From Ottelia alismoides (lineage: Eukaryota > Streptophyta > Magnoliopsida > Alismatales > Hydrocharitaceae): a stretch of 64,000 nucleotides of DNA. The notes under the pieces are model-generated. The model worked only from the letters and a program-made list of their open reading frames with translations. It did no database searches and was not told the DNA's origin. The DNA lies in contig JAZKJV010000387.1 in assembly GCA_037367405.1 (NCBI GenBank), forward strand, positions 1,054,001 to 1,118,000, written 5' to 3'. A program made the position numbers and the translations under genes. This document shows positions 1 to 11,127 of the stretch, one piece after another (within the stretch, counting starts at the first letter, position 1; every line of letters starts with the position of its first letter).

Positions 1-89
1 TCAGGCCCAATTGGGTCTGAACCCAACAAGTTGTCAGGACCAGTTTTCCTCGATAACAGACCGTGGACTTAAGCACGGGACGTTACAAA

Positions 90-100
90 TGGTATCAGAG
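90..100 (+). other. Primer binding site of the TRIM (initiator tRNA-Met type)
   Basis: TGGTATCAGAG begins two bases after the left LTR. It is the common plant primer site complementary to the 3' end of initiator tRNA-Met. Confidence 0.85.
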
Positions 101-263
101 TCATGTTCCCTCTGATAGTGGAAAGGGTTACCCGAAAGGTGGAGCCATCCCAACAAAGAGGTTGGAGGAAAAGGCTACCCGGAGCGTGCAACCGCCACTA
201 TCAATGGGAATAAGTGATGTGTCATATCGTAACGAGGACGTTGCGAATATAAGTGGGGGAGGT

Positions 264-470
264 TGTAACACACCAACCCAAAACATAGGATCTCATGGAA
301 AACTCACAAAGTGTGGGTGTGGTTTATAAGTGGTAAGGATTACTGCTTGACAACTTGAGCTTAAGCATTTTGGGTGGTTGCCAACGGATTCATTTGGGTC
401 CAAAATCAATAACTTGTCAGGGTCAGTTTTCCTTGATAACGGACCGGGGACCTAAGCCCAAGACGTTACA
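264..470 (+). repeat. Right LTR of the TRIM
   Basis: Complete 207-bp LTR with TG...CA ends. It matches the partial copy at 1-87 over the shared 3' part (for example the phrases GTCAGG and GACGTTACA), with scattered substitutions, so the insertion is not very recent. Confidence 0.88.
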
Positions 471-714
471 ATTATGCTCTCTCAGGAGTATAGAAATCCA
501 TTTTCAGCAAGAAGACGCAATATATTGTTAAATTCGGAGGGACAGAAAAGCCTCCGGAACTTAATTATAAACGACGATACTGAAATATCAAGTATCCATT
601 CAAATTATATGGATCGGCTACCCGATTAGAACCAACACATTTCCCTTAAGCACAAATATTTAGAGATTAGGTATGGATTATCCCAATTTTTTAGCCATAT
701 CCACTTAATTATTA

Positions 715-870
715 AGGATTTTTACACCCGATCTTTATAAAAAAACTTTGTTAATTACCTTTTAACTCATGTACACTTCATATTTGTCCCCAAATCCCTG
801 CAAACATATTAACTCTTACACCACAACTCATGCGATTAACTACCATCCTTTTTGCTGTTAAATTTAACAC
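715..870 (+). repeat. Orphan MULE-type terminus
   Basis: AGGATTTTTACACCC at 715-729 is identical to the left terminus of the MULE at 3775, and the following AT-rich stretch has similar phrases (TTAACTCTTACA). No matching right terminus or 9-bp duplication was found nearby, so this is a broken relative or a single surviving end. The right limit is approximate. Confidence 0.4.
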
Positions 871-1245
871 ATTTTCGTCAAAAAAAGAAAATGTGTGTAT
901 CCTTGATGTAGAACCAAATTTATGAAATTATGCCTTTCCATTCTCTCACATCTTCTCACATGCACCACACCCCCATCCATTCATTCGCCACCACCCCTCT
1001 TCCTCCTACTCATATGTTGTACCTCTGTGTGATGCAACCATCCTCGCCCGAAAGTCAGCCTAAGCTTACGAGACACCGGGTTCACGAGCACAACACCTCC
1101 ATCGAGAAACCTAGAGCATAGGGTAAAATAGCACCGTCGCCACTGTCCATGGGAGTGTCGCTTTAGACACCATTCACGACAGAGCTCATGCTGTTGAGCT
1201 CTTCCATTGAAAACTCTCCTTGCTACTATCATCGGGTTCCTTGGA
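871..1245. other. Intergenic, nothing recognised
   Basis: Mixed-composition sequence with short overlapping open frames on both strands (C-rich on one strand). No domain, RNA gene or repeat boundary was recognised. Confidence 0.5.
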
Positions 1246-2386
1246 GCAAGGCTTTAAAAACCAAGCCGAATCGGCCGGTTCAAAGGTTAGAACAAGAACC
1301 ACAAGAAAAGTAGTCCAACTGGTTGATTTTTACTCAGGAAATAGAAACCAATCAAAATCCAGTTGAACTGCTTGAATAGATTAAAACAATTGAACAAAAC
1401 TACCGTTCAACCATCTATTTTTAACAAAAAATAATTCATATTTATTTACTAAAAATGTCTATTCTTAAAAAGTATGCATATATTCTAGTTTCATTATAAT
1501 ACATAGTATGGTACTGCTTTATCTCTTCTTATTCCATGTGTGCCAATCACCTATTATTGTCTCTCCCTTCCTCTGTTACAAGCATCACCCTTTCTTCCAA
1601 CATGGTCATGAGGTTGTCCCCTTCGAACAACAACAAAAGATGCCTCCGCATAAAGAAGAACATGTCATAGTCATACTATGAGAAGAAAAAAATTAATAAC
1701 CATTGTCATTAACTTTTTTAGTGATTAAGGGGGGAGGGTGGGGTTGAACCCTGATCTTTAGAGTAGGAGCTCACTGCTTCTGCATCTGACTATAGCGTAT
1801 GTTCCATTGTCATTAATAAGAGTTTGAATAGCTTTAAATTTGTTAATTGTAGTCATCCCATATATTTATTTATATGAATGTGACAACATATATTTAGTAT
1901 GCCCTTTTGAATTTTTCTAATAACATTTATTCCCTCAACTTTTTTTGCAATTAAACTTGTACACCTATTCTTAAAAAAATTAGAATATGGTCCTTATGTT
2001 GGTATAATACATGAGCACAATTTTATTAATAACATTACACTACTATGACTTTTGTAAAAATATAGGGACACGCATGCAATTGAGAAAAAAAAGAGTATTA
2101 TGAAGCATACATACACAAGTTTGAAATGAAAGAGTGTTATTGGAAAAACTTGGAAGGAGACAAGTGTAAAAATCCAAATATATGTTGTAATATTATTCAT
2201 ATTTATTTGTATCAAATACCAGTCTAACTTGCTTCAACATGTAGGAACATATAAATCAAATCAACAATACAACAATTTGATTTTTTTTATTTTAATGAAC
2301 TGCAACATCATCACTAATTCGACTGGTTCACTTCTTTGATCCGTCAAAAAGTCCAAAACTGATTGGATCAATTTTTAAAATCATGC
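1246..2386. mobile_element. Possible degraded TIR element
   Basis: The left edge (GCAAGGCTTTAAAAACC, 1246-1262) and the reverse complement of the right edge (GCATGATTTTAAAAATT) resemble each other and are followed by similar phrases (AATCGGCCGGTTC versus AATCAGTTTTGGAC). The interior is AT-rich and noncoding. No target duplication was found and the repeats are diverged, so this is a weak call for an old non-autonomous DNA transposon. Confidence 0.3.
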
Positions 2387-3497
2387 TTTAGGTAAAAATC
2401 TTGCCTTAACCACATCATGTTCCCCAGTAACCACCACAATTCTTAGATGGACAAGGTCGAGTATCTCCTTTCCTTCGTGCCTCCATCCATGGTGGGCCTC
2501 CTATCACCATTGTCCACCCTTGTGAGCCTGTATATTGTGATCCACGTGTACCCTTGTGATATGTGACTAATCGTGATTTGACCACCACTGCCCTTCTGTG
2601 AGCTGTGATCCGCACTCTTGTCTCTAGGCAAGTGATCATCCACCACCACAACATATGAAGGCGATGATTGGAGCTTAGGATTGTTGGCTAATAATGGAGG
2701 ATGGTTGTAGATGAGCGAGGCAGAGTACTCAAGAAGATGTTGTAGGCTGGAGATGATGCGTATTTGAGGACGACAGAGGACTTGGAGAGGCAGTGGCACG
2801 ATGATGCAAGGGCTGCAGCGGAGGATGCGAGGAAGAAAAAGGAAGACTGGCATGATAGAGCTCTTTCTCCCTTATTTTAAGCAGCAACTTCTCTAATCTA
2901 GGTGGCCATGCGGTGGAACACATTTGTTGGGGAAGGAGGGGATCTACTGTTGGATTTTACCTTTGATTTGACGAACTCAAGATATCAACTCAAGAAGAGT
3001 TCAATCAATGGCATGGTTTATGGTGCAAGATGGAGCACATGTGCAAGTACCGTGGGATACATATAAAGTATACAAGGGCTTGATAAGTTTATAGGATTCA
3101 TGGTGTTAAAATATCTAATCATTAACCCTTCCCATTGAACTCGAATATCCGACCTCCTCGACTCAACAAAATCCCTCCAATCGACACGGTACATCATTAC
3201 ATACTCGAACATCATTATGGCATCATTCCCACTCAACAACTCAGGCCTCCCTCCTATGTTGCAAACTCTCGCATGATTGTATCAACTCTCAAGCACTTTT
3301 TTGATGTAGCAAACTCTTGTTGGTCGAGCCAAAATCTCAAATCCCTCCTTCATTATATTTCTCCTTCTTCTCTTTAGTACCCATCTCTGGTTATTATGTA
3401 ATTACAAAATTGTACTTTTATCGAATTTCGTCAATCAATGACGAAGGAGACAAACCTCACCCCTCATTCTCCTTCCCCTCTTTAGTACCCATATTAA
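2387..3497. other. Intergenic, nothing recognised
   Basis: Open frames here (about 60-136 codons, mostly overlapping on the minus strand near 2415-2923) show no known motif and no introns that would link them. No repeats with clear ends were seen. Confidence 0.45.
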
Positions 3498-3755
3498 TTG
3501 GTTGCCTCTCCCTCTCCTCCATCTCCTCATTGCGTCCACCACCTCCGCCAACCCCTCTTCGATCTGACGAGAGTCATACCCGATGTCACCTCTTTGATCT
3601 CCTTGTTCGTATCCAATGACGTCAGGTCAAAGACGGGCAGAACAAAAGATGTGAATCCAGCAGCAGAACCTTCATCTTTAACTTCGAGGATGGCTCAGAA
3701 TCTTTTCCAGATTATGTTACTTGATAAGCCTGGAAAAAGGAAGCGGAAGGGGTAA
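3498..3755 (+). other. Short unrecognised open frame beside the MULE
   Basis: An 85-codon frame whose second half (from about 3618) is rich in charged and polar residues and ends in a basic run (KPGKRKRKG) followed at once by GGTAAGG, a donor-like sequence. It could be a leftover exon or chance. No family was recognised. It stops 10 bp before the MULE target duplication. Confidence 0.2.
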
Positions 3756-3774
3756 GGATCCAATAAAAACATTA

Positions 3775-4828
3775 AGGATTTTTACACCCATAACCTTAAG
3801 TAAATCCACAATTACAATCATGACCTTGTAAAATCATGAATTACATGAGAAACCTCGACTAATGCTTAACTCTTACATGACATAACTTCGGGTTATATTC
3901 TGTTTGGGATACCCGTTATATTTGTCGATTTCAGTAGCAAAAAACAAAACTGCCCCTAAAGTCCCCCCCTGTGTGCCGATCCTCACCTGCTCGAAGCCCT
4001 CCACACCCCCCCCGGCAGAGCTCCTCTCCGGCTCGAAGCACCGCCGCCGAGCTTTCCTGGAAGGCCCCCCCCCCCCCCCCCGAGCGCACCGAGCTTTGAC
4101 CCCAAGGCAGAGCTCCTCCCCTGCTCGAAGCCCGCCGCCCACACGCCGAGCTCCCCCCAGCAGAGCTCCTCCCATGCTCGAAGCTCGTCGCTCGTACGCA
4201 CACCGATCTTCGAGCCCCCCTTGAAGCCATGCGTTGCTCGAAGATCCTCCTCGAAGCCCCCCCCCCCCTACACACACAGGCAGAGTTCCTCTCGTGCTCA
4301 AAGCCCGCCGCCCACACACACGTCGAGCTTCGAGTCCCCCACCCCCTCTAAGCCACGTGCTACTTGAAGCTCTCCTCGAAGACCCCCCACACACACATAC
4401 ACACCAAGCCCAGTGATTTCAACCTGTCATCGCTGCTCTAGAAGCCATACGCCTTCCCACTCTATCGACCCTATGCTTCGCAGTTCCCAATACGGCAAGG
4501 ACGTTGGGGGGAGATGGTCGATCGTCGACGGAAGAAGGGAAGGAGGTCGGAGGGGGGAGGTTTAAGTGGACGGAGGGTGAGGGGGTGTGAGCTGAGGAAG
4601 GTGGATTGAGGTTGAAGGGAAAGGGATATTTTTTTGTTTACTTCCTAACCGTTGGATTGAGGATGAGTTAGATTAACTCATTCATATAGTTGAGTTAACA
4701 TATTAAATTAACGGAGGGTTATGAGTGTGAGATGGAGTGACTATCAAGGATTTCTCATGTAATTCATGATTATGTGAGGTTATGATTATACTTGCAAAAT
4801 TACTCAGGGTTATGGGTGTAAAAATCCC
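3775..4828. mobile_element. Non-autonomous Mutator-like element (MULE-1) with 9-bp target duplication
   Basis: The element is bounded by AAAACATTA on both sides (3766-3774 and 4829-4837), an exact 9-bp duplication typical of Mutator-like elements. Its terminal inverted repeats run about 80 bp: left from AGGATTTTTACACCC, right ending GGGTGTAAAAATCCC. No transposase is encoded in the 1054 bp. The interior is sharply GC-rich and repetitive (see 3970-4400), then AT-rich toward the right end. It may carry captured host sequence, but no gene was recognised in it. Open frames inside (for example 3873-4394 minus) overlap on both strands and follow the repeats, so they are not called as genes. Confidence 0.9.
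3970..4400. repeat. GC-rich degenerate tandem array inside MULE-1
   Basis: The phrase GCTCGAAGCCC or a close variant recurs roughly ten times (for example near 3989, 4031, 4124, 4172, 4234, 4250, 4297, 4376), alternating with GAGCTCCTC and CACACA blocks. A run of 17 C lies at 4065-4081. The array is noncoding on present evidence. Confidence 0.7.
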
Positions 4829-4837
4829 AAAACATTA

Positions 4838-5523
4838 TTACTCTTATGTAATAGAGAGGTGTACTCTGGAATCGTGTGAATCTTTTTTAAGAAAGAGACA
4901 GTTTATAAATGGCGGAGTTTATTTGACAATTTTAACACAAGCATTCCACGAGTCTAATTTTTTTGAGGTTAAATGAATAGCATTTCTCATTTCACTTAGC
5001 CATTACATAGAAATTGATGGGAGACGAGCAACAAACTGCGCCGCCAACCACGAGTATGATTGGATTTAAATATAATAGAATTCCAAGGTCTACCATCATA
5101 GCCTCTAGATCCATCACATTGCGTGCAATCTGTAATGAATTATCTCCTTCATTAGTAAGTTTCTTGCTCCAACAAGCACATGGTAATAATACTAAACAAA
5201 TATGTTAGAGTATCTGTAATTTGCTTTAAGCAGTACAAATAAATTACCGAGCAGCTTGAAATTAACTGAAGTTTGTATATAGATTTCATGATGAATAAAT
5301 TACATAGAAGTCCTTGAACTTTATAAAGGAATTCAATGTTGTCTTCGAACTTCCAAAAGTCACAACGTGGTACCTAATTTTTATGATTGATTCCAATGCG
5401 GTACTGTAACGGAACGGGTCGTGATGACCGGCGAAAGCATAAAACATTGGGTCGTCAGACCGAACCGTTACCAATTACTTGCATGGCAATCAATGAGCAG
5501 AGAAAATAATCATTCTCAAATAG
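4838..5523. other. Intergenic before element 1
   Basis: No gene recognised. A stretch near 5285-5470 (ACATAGAAGTCCTTGAACTT and following) has the look of a transposon terminus, but no partner was found before the element 1 insertion. Confidence 0.4.
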
Positions 5524-5747
5524 GTCCATGATGAATCCACGATTCATCGCATTTATTCTTTTATTTTAGCATCTTTTCCTTAGTCAAATACCTGTAAATA
5601 CCACTAATTTCATAAAATTATCATTTTGCATGCATTTGTTAATTATGCATTTTTAACACTTTTTGTACATAAATAAAAGAATAAAGAAGAAAAGAAAAAG
5701 AAAAGGAGGTATTTATGCAATAAATACAGACTGACCCAAACCTCGAG

Positions 5748-5764
5748 AGGTCAAGACTTGACCT
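5748..5764. promoter_or_regulatory. Inverted W-box palindrome in U3 of element 1 (5' LTR)
   Basis: AGGTCAAGACTTGACCT is a perfect palindrome around a central A and holds two opposed TTGACC cores, the WRKY-type W-box. It lies about 220 bp into the LTR. Binding is inferred from the motif only. Confidence 0.5.
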
Positions 5765-7413
5765 GATCGACTAGGAATAAAGTAGGGGGAGATAGGGTCG
5801 TTTGTCAGAAAAAATCCAAAAATATTTTGTACACATTTTTCATGTATATTTGTACAAGACTTACATTATTTTATTTGTACATAATTTGACCTCAAACTAA
5901 TTACTTTTGTAAATGAAAGTTGTAAATAAAATTATGTTGTAAAAAATAAAAATATTTGTAAATTAAAATATTGTATATATTGCAAATAATTACACCCAGA
6001 AAAGCCGCAAAGTGATAATTGAAACATCAATTCCGCCTCCATACAAGCTCAAATTGAATCAAACTCACTTCCATCGTACTATAAATTAAATTATCTTTCA
6101 AATGGCCGTGGTTTCGTATTTTTTGGAGTTACGGTTAAAAATTCGGTTTTTTAGGGTGTATTGTGCAGTTTACCCATATATTTGTTGTATATAATTATTA
6201 ATATTTATTTTCACATAATGTATATATTGTAAATATTATTTTCAATAAAAATAAAAATTAAAAAAATATAAAATAAAAATAAAAAAAGCTTGTATAAAAT
6301 TTATTTTCTTATTTGCACCTATATACATTATATTATATGTATATAATATATGTATACCACTAACTTCCTTAAATAAAAACCATCAAAAAATTTAATTATA
6401 TAACATTAATTAATTAATTTAGTTTAATTCCGAATTTTGTATTTAATTATTTGATTTTATTTGATTTATTTGATTTTATAACATGTCATATATATTAGAT
6501 TTGATTTCATACCTTTAATGGCCATCATTAAGGTGGTTAATTAATTTCCAATTAATTAATTTATTTATTCTGAATTTCGTAATTAATTATTTAATTAATT
6601 TATTAATTTAATTATTTTATTAATTCATCCAATAAAAACTTTCCACATTTGTCCATACCTTCATTTTTCATTTTTTTCTCTCTTTTTAATGGGTTCCTCC
6701 TCCCTCATTCAAACTTGATCAATCTATGGAGAGAGGAGCCCAATCTCCGAGAGTTTCTTGTTGCGGAAGGGTGCCCAACCTCCGATCCAGTCGGTGACAG
6801 CGACTTGCGCTTCGTCGAGGCCACCACGGCGCGTCCAATTCCAAGGTGAGATCCCAACTTTATTTCCTGTCATTTTTCGTAGATAGATCGTAGGTTTAAT
6901 CGTTACTTAGTTTTTATTAAATTTTAGTTCTTAAAATCAAAATCGTCACCGCACCCTTTCCAACCCAAAACCGATTTTTCATCTCGACTCGTGATCCCTC
7001 CATCTTCACGTTCTATCGCACGCAATCCTCCACCTTCGGTCATGTACGGTGACTGAAGTCTAGGATCTCTCTTCCATCTCGTCGAGATCTGTCCATCCAC
7101 ATCTCCGGTTTTGTATAAAAAAAAGAAAAAAAACTATTTGGTCATTTTTCTCTAATATTTGTTTTGCAGGTATAATAAAAAGAAAATAAAAAAATACTTT
7201 TGCATCTAATCATTGTTTTGCAGGAAAAACTAAAAAAACATGCATAGTTATTTTTTATTCTAACCCTTGTTTTGCAGAAAAAAACATTAAAAAATACACA
7301 AAAAAATCTCTCTTTTCTTCATCTCTGTTTGCAGTTTCCGTTAAAAAAATTATATATAATTTTTTTTACTGATCCTATGCATACAAAGAAATAAAAAAAA
7401 GTATTTAAAAAAA

Positions 7414-8865
7414 GGGATATTTACCCAGCGAACCCTGAAATCTTTCAAAATTACCTCTACGACCTTTGAAACATCGATATTCCTCCCTAGACCCCGTAAT
7501 CTTGCTCCGTCTTATCCTATAGACCCTACCGTTAATTTGAGATTTTTTAAGTTAACTTGTTTGGGTTTAAGTTGAGTTAATCTAACCCTAGCAAATCCAA
7601 GGGCCCTCCTTTCTTCTTCTCTCCCCCTCCTTCTCTCTCGCTTCAAGGTCGTGAACCGTATCGTCAGGGGGTCGTGGCTCGTCCGGGCCGTAGTTGGGAA
7701 CCACGAGGCTTGCCTGCTCGGCAAAGCTATCACTTGCACGTACCACCGAGGGGAGGGGTACCTGGAGATCGACGTCGACATCGGAAGCTCTGCGATCGCC
7801 AGCGCGATACTGCACCTGGCGCTCGGGGCTGTCTCGACGGTGATAATCGACATGGGGTTCATGTGCAGCGGAACTCAATCGGATGGTCTCTGATCAGATG
7901 TCTCGTATTCCAGATGAATATCGAGTTCGGATCCAGGTGCTTTGATAAATTCTATTGCGGCAGGAGATGCTCTTTGTTTTCAACCTCCAGATGTGGTTAC
8001 GTCCAATACTCCGGATGCAAGGAACCTACATGATCAAGCAATGCTCGAGGTGCGAATCCTCGGCTGAAACAAGCAGTGAATGGTGGAGCTAACGGTGGAG
8101 GAAGGAACCGGCCCTCTGGTGCGTGTTCACCGGAGGGGGATAGATCGGAATGAGAAATGGACAGGGATAGAATGAATGCGGTGAAATGGTGATAATTATT
8201 TTGAATCAATTTCAAAGAGAATAGGGGATGAGATAGAGATAACTAAACGGAAGGATAAAGAGGGAAATCGATTGGAAATCAGAAATAGAAGGAGACTCGG
8301 AGGGAGAAAAAGGTGAAGGCAGAAATTTAACCTGGATTGCAGATGAATGTGAAAATCAGAGGTGCGTATGTGGATCGGACCAGATGCTCCAGTTGGTCAC
8401 AGCGCGGGGGAGATGCGGCGACCGGCTGGGAAGGGGAGGAAGGATCCATCGTCGGCGGAGGGACTCCATTGGGGGAGGGGAAGGGAGGGCGAAGCACCAG
8501 CACGGGAGGATGGGGGGCTCCATCGTCGGTGAGGAGAGGGGGATGGGGGCTCCATCGTCGATGAAGCGGGGGAGGGGAGGAAGGGGCAGGAAGTAGCACC
8601 GAGGATGCGGGGAGAGGGGGAGCAGCATCGTCGGGGGATGAAGTGGGGGGAGGGTACTGATTGTAAATTTATTAAACAGAATGGGTATAATATAAAGGAT
8701 CCTAACAGAATCTGGTTAATTTTAACGGGTAAATTGACGGGGCTTAACCGCAGGGTCTGTAGAGTAAGGGTTAACAAGATTACGGGGTCGTGGGAGGAAT
8801 TACGATGTTTCAAAGGTCGTAGAGGTAATTTTGAAAGATTTCAGGGTCTGCTGGGTAAATATCCC
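7414..8865. mobile_element. Pack-MULE nested in the 5' LTR of element 1
   Basis: The ends are GGGATATTTACCCAGC and its complement, with inverted repeats of roughly 150 bp that are nearly identical over the outer 60 bp. TTAAAAAAA is duplicated at 7405-7413 and 8866-8874 (9 bp). The other LTR of element 1 shows the unfilled site near 34050-34070. No transposase is encoded. The interior carries a segment of a host gene of the EDR2/DUF1336 family (7645-7940) followed by GC-rich noncoding sequence (8330-8660). High similarity of the two inverted repeats suggests a fairly recent insertion. Confidence 0.93.
7645..7940 (+). pseudogene. Captured fragment of an EDR2-like (DUF1336) protein gene
   Basis: The frame from about 7645 to 7893 contains VNRIVRGSWLVR, ACLLGKAITC, EIDVDIGSSAIASAI and a following hydrophobic stretch. 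These match by eye the C-terminal DUF1336 domain of plant ENHANCED DISEASE RESISTANCE 2-like proteins, which also carry PH and START domains. After a stop at 7891-7893 the match resumes in another frame (LIRCLVFQMNIEFGS, about 7892-7936), so the piece is frameshifted. Only the domain end is present; there is no START or PH part and no start codon in context. It is transposon cargo inside the Pack-MULE, not a working gene. Confidence 0.8.
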
Positions 8866-10376
8866 TTAAAAAAATAATAACTTGCAGCGGTAGGGTTGCC
8901 ACCCCCTGCCGCCCCGCTCCAACCACGCGCCACTCGCGCAAGGCGGCGCCTCCTCAGCCCGTCGACGGCCACCCGGCGCCCAGGCCGCCCTCCTTCCACG
9001 CGCACCCGCCGCGCGTCCAGCGTGCACAGCGGCGGTGTGGCGACCCAGCGGGCCCCCTTCTCTGGCCTCCAGCAGCCGCGCCCCAGACCGCCCTCGGCAA
9101 CCACCGTGTGCGCGGCCACGCTTCCTCGTGGGACCATCCCTTCCGCGAGCTCCGCCCCCCTGTACGCGGTCCAACCAGCCATCAGCCCGCGCCGTGCCCA
9201 GGCCGGCCTCCCTCCAGCCGCGGGACCCTCCTGCCCCCGTACCCAGGCTCCCTCCACGGCCGCCGCCACCTACGGCGGTACCACCAGGCGCCGCCCTCCT
9301 ATGCTCACCCCCGCACGTCATCTCCGCCGCACGCACCCCCAGGTGTCCCCGCGCCTGCGCGCCCGTCCTCCGTCGTCATCCCCTCAGGTCGCGCCTCCTT
9401 TAGACCTCCGAAGAGGCGGCAGCGCCTCCCTCAGCCGTGCGCCGCCTGATGAATACCCATTCATCACTCTTTATTCTTATATTTTAGCTACAAAAACCTT
9501 TGCAAATGCATGTAGATATGTGTAAATAGGAATAATTAGCAAAAGCATGCATTGTGTAAAAACCTATAATTAGCATGTTTTTGTGTAAAAATAAAAGAAT
9601 AATGATTAAAAAGAAAAAGAGGGAAATATTTAGAATAAATATTGAGCAACCTAACCCAAGGGAGGGCTCAGCATGGGCCTGACCGCATAAAAGCCAAAGT
9701 AGAGGGAGATAGGTGCTCTTGTGTATATATTTATGTAAATAAAATAAAAATATTTTCCTCACCCAAAAATATGCTTGTAAATACTTGTATATATTTATTT
9801 ATTTATAAAAACAAAAGAAAAATTAAAAATCAAAAAGAGTAAAAATACCCCTTCATCATGTACATAAACCATGCCTATCTATTTATTTAACCTTGCAAAT
9901 AAATAAAGTTATTTTCCAAACTTTTTGTAAATATTCTATGCTATATATTGTGAATAAATAAAATAAAAAGAATCAAAACAAAAATCAAATAAAAATAGAA
10001 AAAATTAAAAATACAAAAATACATTGTACATATACCTTGTATATAGTTGTACATAACTATTTATTTTACCTATGTATATAAACAATAAAAATAAAATAAA
10101 ACACCCTTTTATTCCTTATTTTATACTATAAATAAATAAAATATAAAATAGGAATAAAATTGTACAAAAATAATAATTAAAAATCAAAAATAAAAAAACC
10201 TACATATTGTATATATACCTATATATAGCTATATAATGTAAATACCTTATTTTTATTTCCAAAAATTCATTAAAAATCACCAAAAAATAGAAAAAAAAAT
10301 AAAATAAAAATAGTTTGTGTTCTGAGTTTTTACAAAATCGGGCCATAACTACCTTAATTTTGAGCTTTAAAATCCT

Positions 10377-10428
10377 GCCACGTGGCCTGACCCCATTGGG
10401 TCCAGGGGATGTTGACCGCCCGGTCAAC
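10377..10428. promoter_or_regulatory. G-box and inverted W-box pair in the 5' LTR of element 2
   Basis: GCCACGTGGC (10377-10386), a perfect G-box palindrome, is followed at 10411-10428 by GTTGACCGCCCGGTCAAC, two opposed TTGACC cores. The pair is kept in all copies of this LTR family in the window. Promoter function is inferred. Confidence 0.5.
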
Positions 10429-11090
10429 TGGCCCCCCCAGGACCACTTCTCACGGACTCGAGCATCGGACCCATCTTCTCGGATTTATACCCGCTCCACC
10501 CGATTGTTTATCACCCAAACCCCGGCTCCGTTTTGCACCTCCCACATCCGACACCCTCGCCGGGCATCAATCTCGGGATCCGCGCGCCACCGTGACCCTA
10601 CCCGAACCTTTCTTCCCGGACCCGCCAGCATACTTAAGCTCAGCTCCGCCACCCATTTCATGCATCTTTGGCCATTCGCGTCATTCTCCAGTGAGCTCCA
10701 GAGAGAGAGAGAGAGGTGACAGCTCGCGCCTCGACCTGTTGCAGCGAGGAGAGGAGGTGAAAACCATCGATCCGGCGACACATCCGCCGCAGCTCCGCCG
10801 CCTGAGCGAGCTCCGAGCCTCGGGCCGAGACGACCCTTGAGTCTTAAAAAATCCCAAAAATTCACCAAAAACATAAAAAATTATAAAACACATAAAAATA
10901 TTTTTGTTTTAATTTTTGGTTGATTTTTGATGCATTAAATAAATTATTGAAGTGTACTTATTTTTGTTTCTTTTATTTCCTTTACATATTAAAAATCCAA
11001 AAAAATATAAACATAATTAAAAACCACTAAAAAATATCTTGTCTTTTATTTTATTCATTTTTTACTACTTCGTAGGCCTTCGGCCAATCC

Positions 11091-11127
11091 GTGCTCCTTG
11101 AGTTCGATCATGGGTGCTATACCAGGT
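11091..11127 (+). promoter_or_regulatory. Conserved hairpin near the LTR 3' end (element 2, 5' copy)
   Basis: Between GTGCTCCTTGAGTTCGA and ATACCAGG the LTR forms a CCTGG/CCAGG stem in other copies; here the left arm has changed to TCATGGG. The same block is present in every LTR of the window. Confidence 0.45.

Larger units (their letters stand above)
1..470 (+). mobile_element. TRIM (miniature LTR retrotransposon), left LTR cut by window edge
   Basis: Two direct repeats flank a 176-bp internal stretch. The right repeat is complete at 264-470 (207 bp, starts TGTAACAC, ends GACGTTACA); only the last 87 bp of the left repeat are in the window. Directly after the left repeat is TGGTATCAGAG (90-100), the usual primer site matching initiator tRNA-Met, and directly before the right repeat is the purine tract GTGGGGGAGG (253-262). 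An element with LTRs near 200 bp and no coding capacity is a TRIM; it would depend on enzymes of other retroelements. The small reading frame across it is not a gene. The target duplication cannot be checked because the left flank is outside the window. Confidence 0.9.

Noticed and set aside
1740..1800. GGGTTGAACCCTGATC as a tRNA gene or SINE B box
   Set aside because: No cloverleaf, no A box at the right distance and no poly(A) tail or duplication; a chance match is likely.
3873..4394. 173-codon minus-strand Gly/Arg/Ser-rich frame and its plus-strand partners
   Set aside because: It is created by the GC-rich tandem array inside MULE-1; no domain, and all frames are open in places.
8896..9525. 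Long Pro/Ala/Arg-rich open frames on both strands (also 34069-34803 and 34083-34751)
   Set aside because: They lie in the GC-rich part of the element 1 LTR and exist in several overlapping frames on both strands, the mark of low stop density in GC-rich DNA rather than coding.
11103..11127. LTR block AGTTCGA...CCAGG as a tRNA gene
   Set aside because: Only a T-arm-like part is present; there is no acceptor, D or anticodon arm around it.
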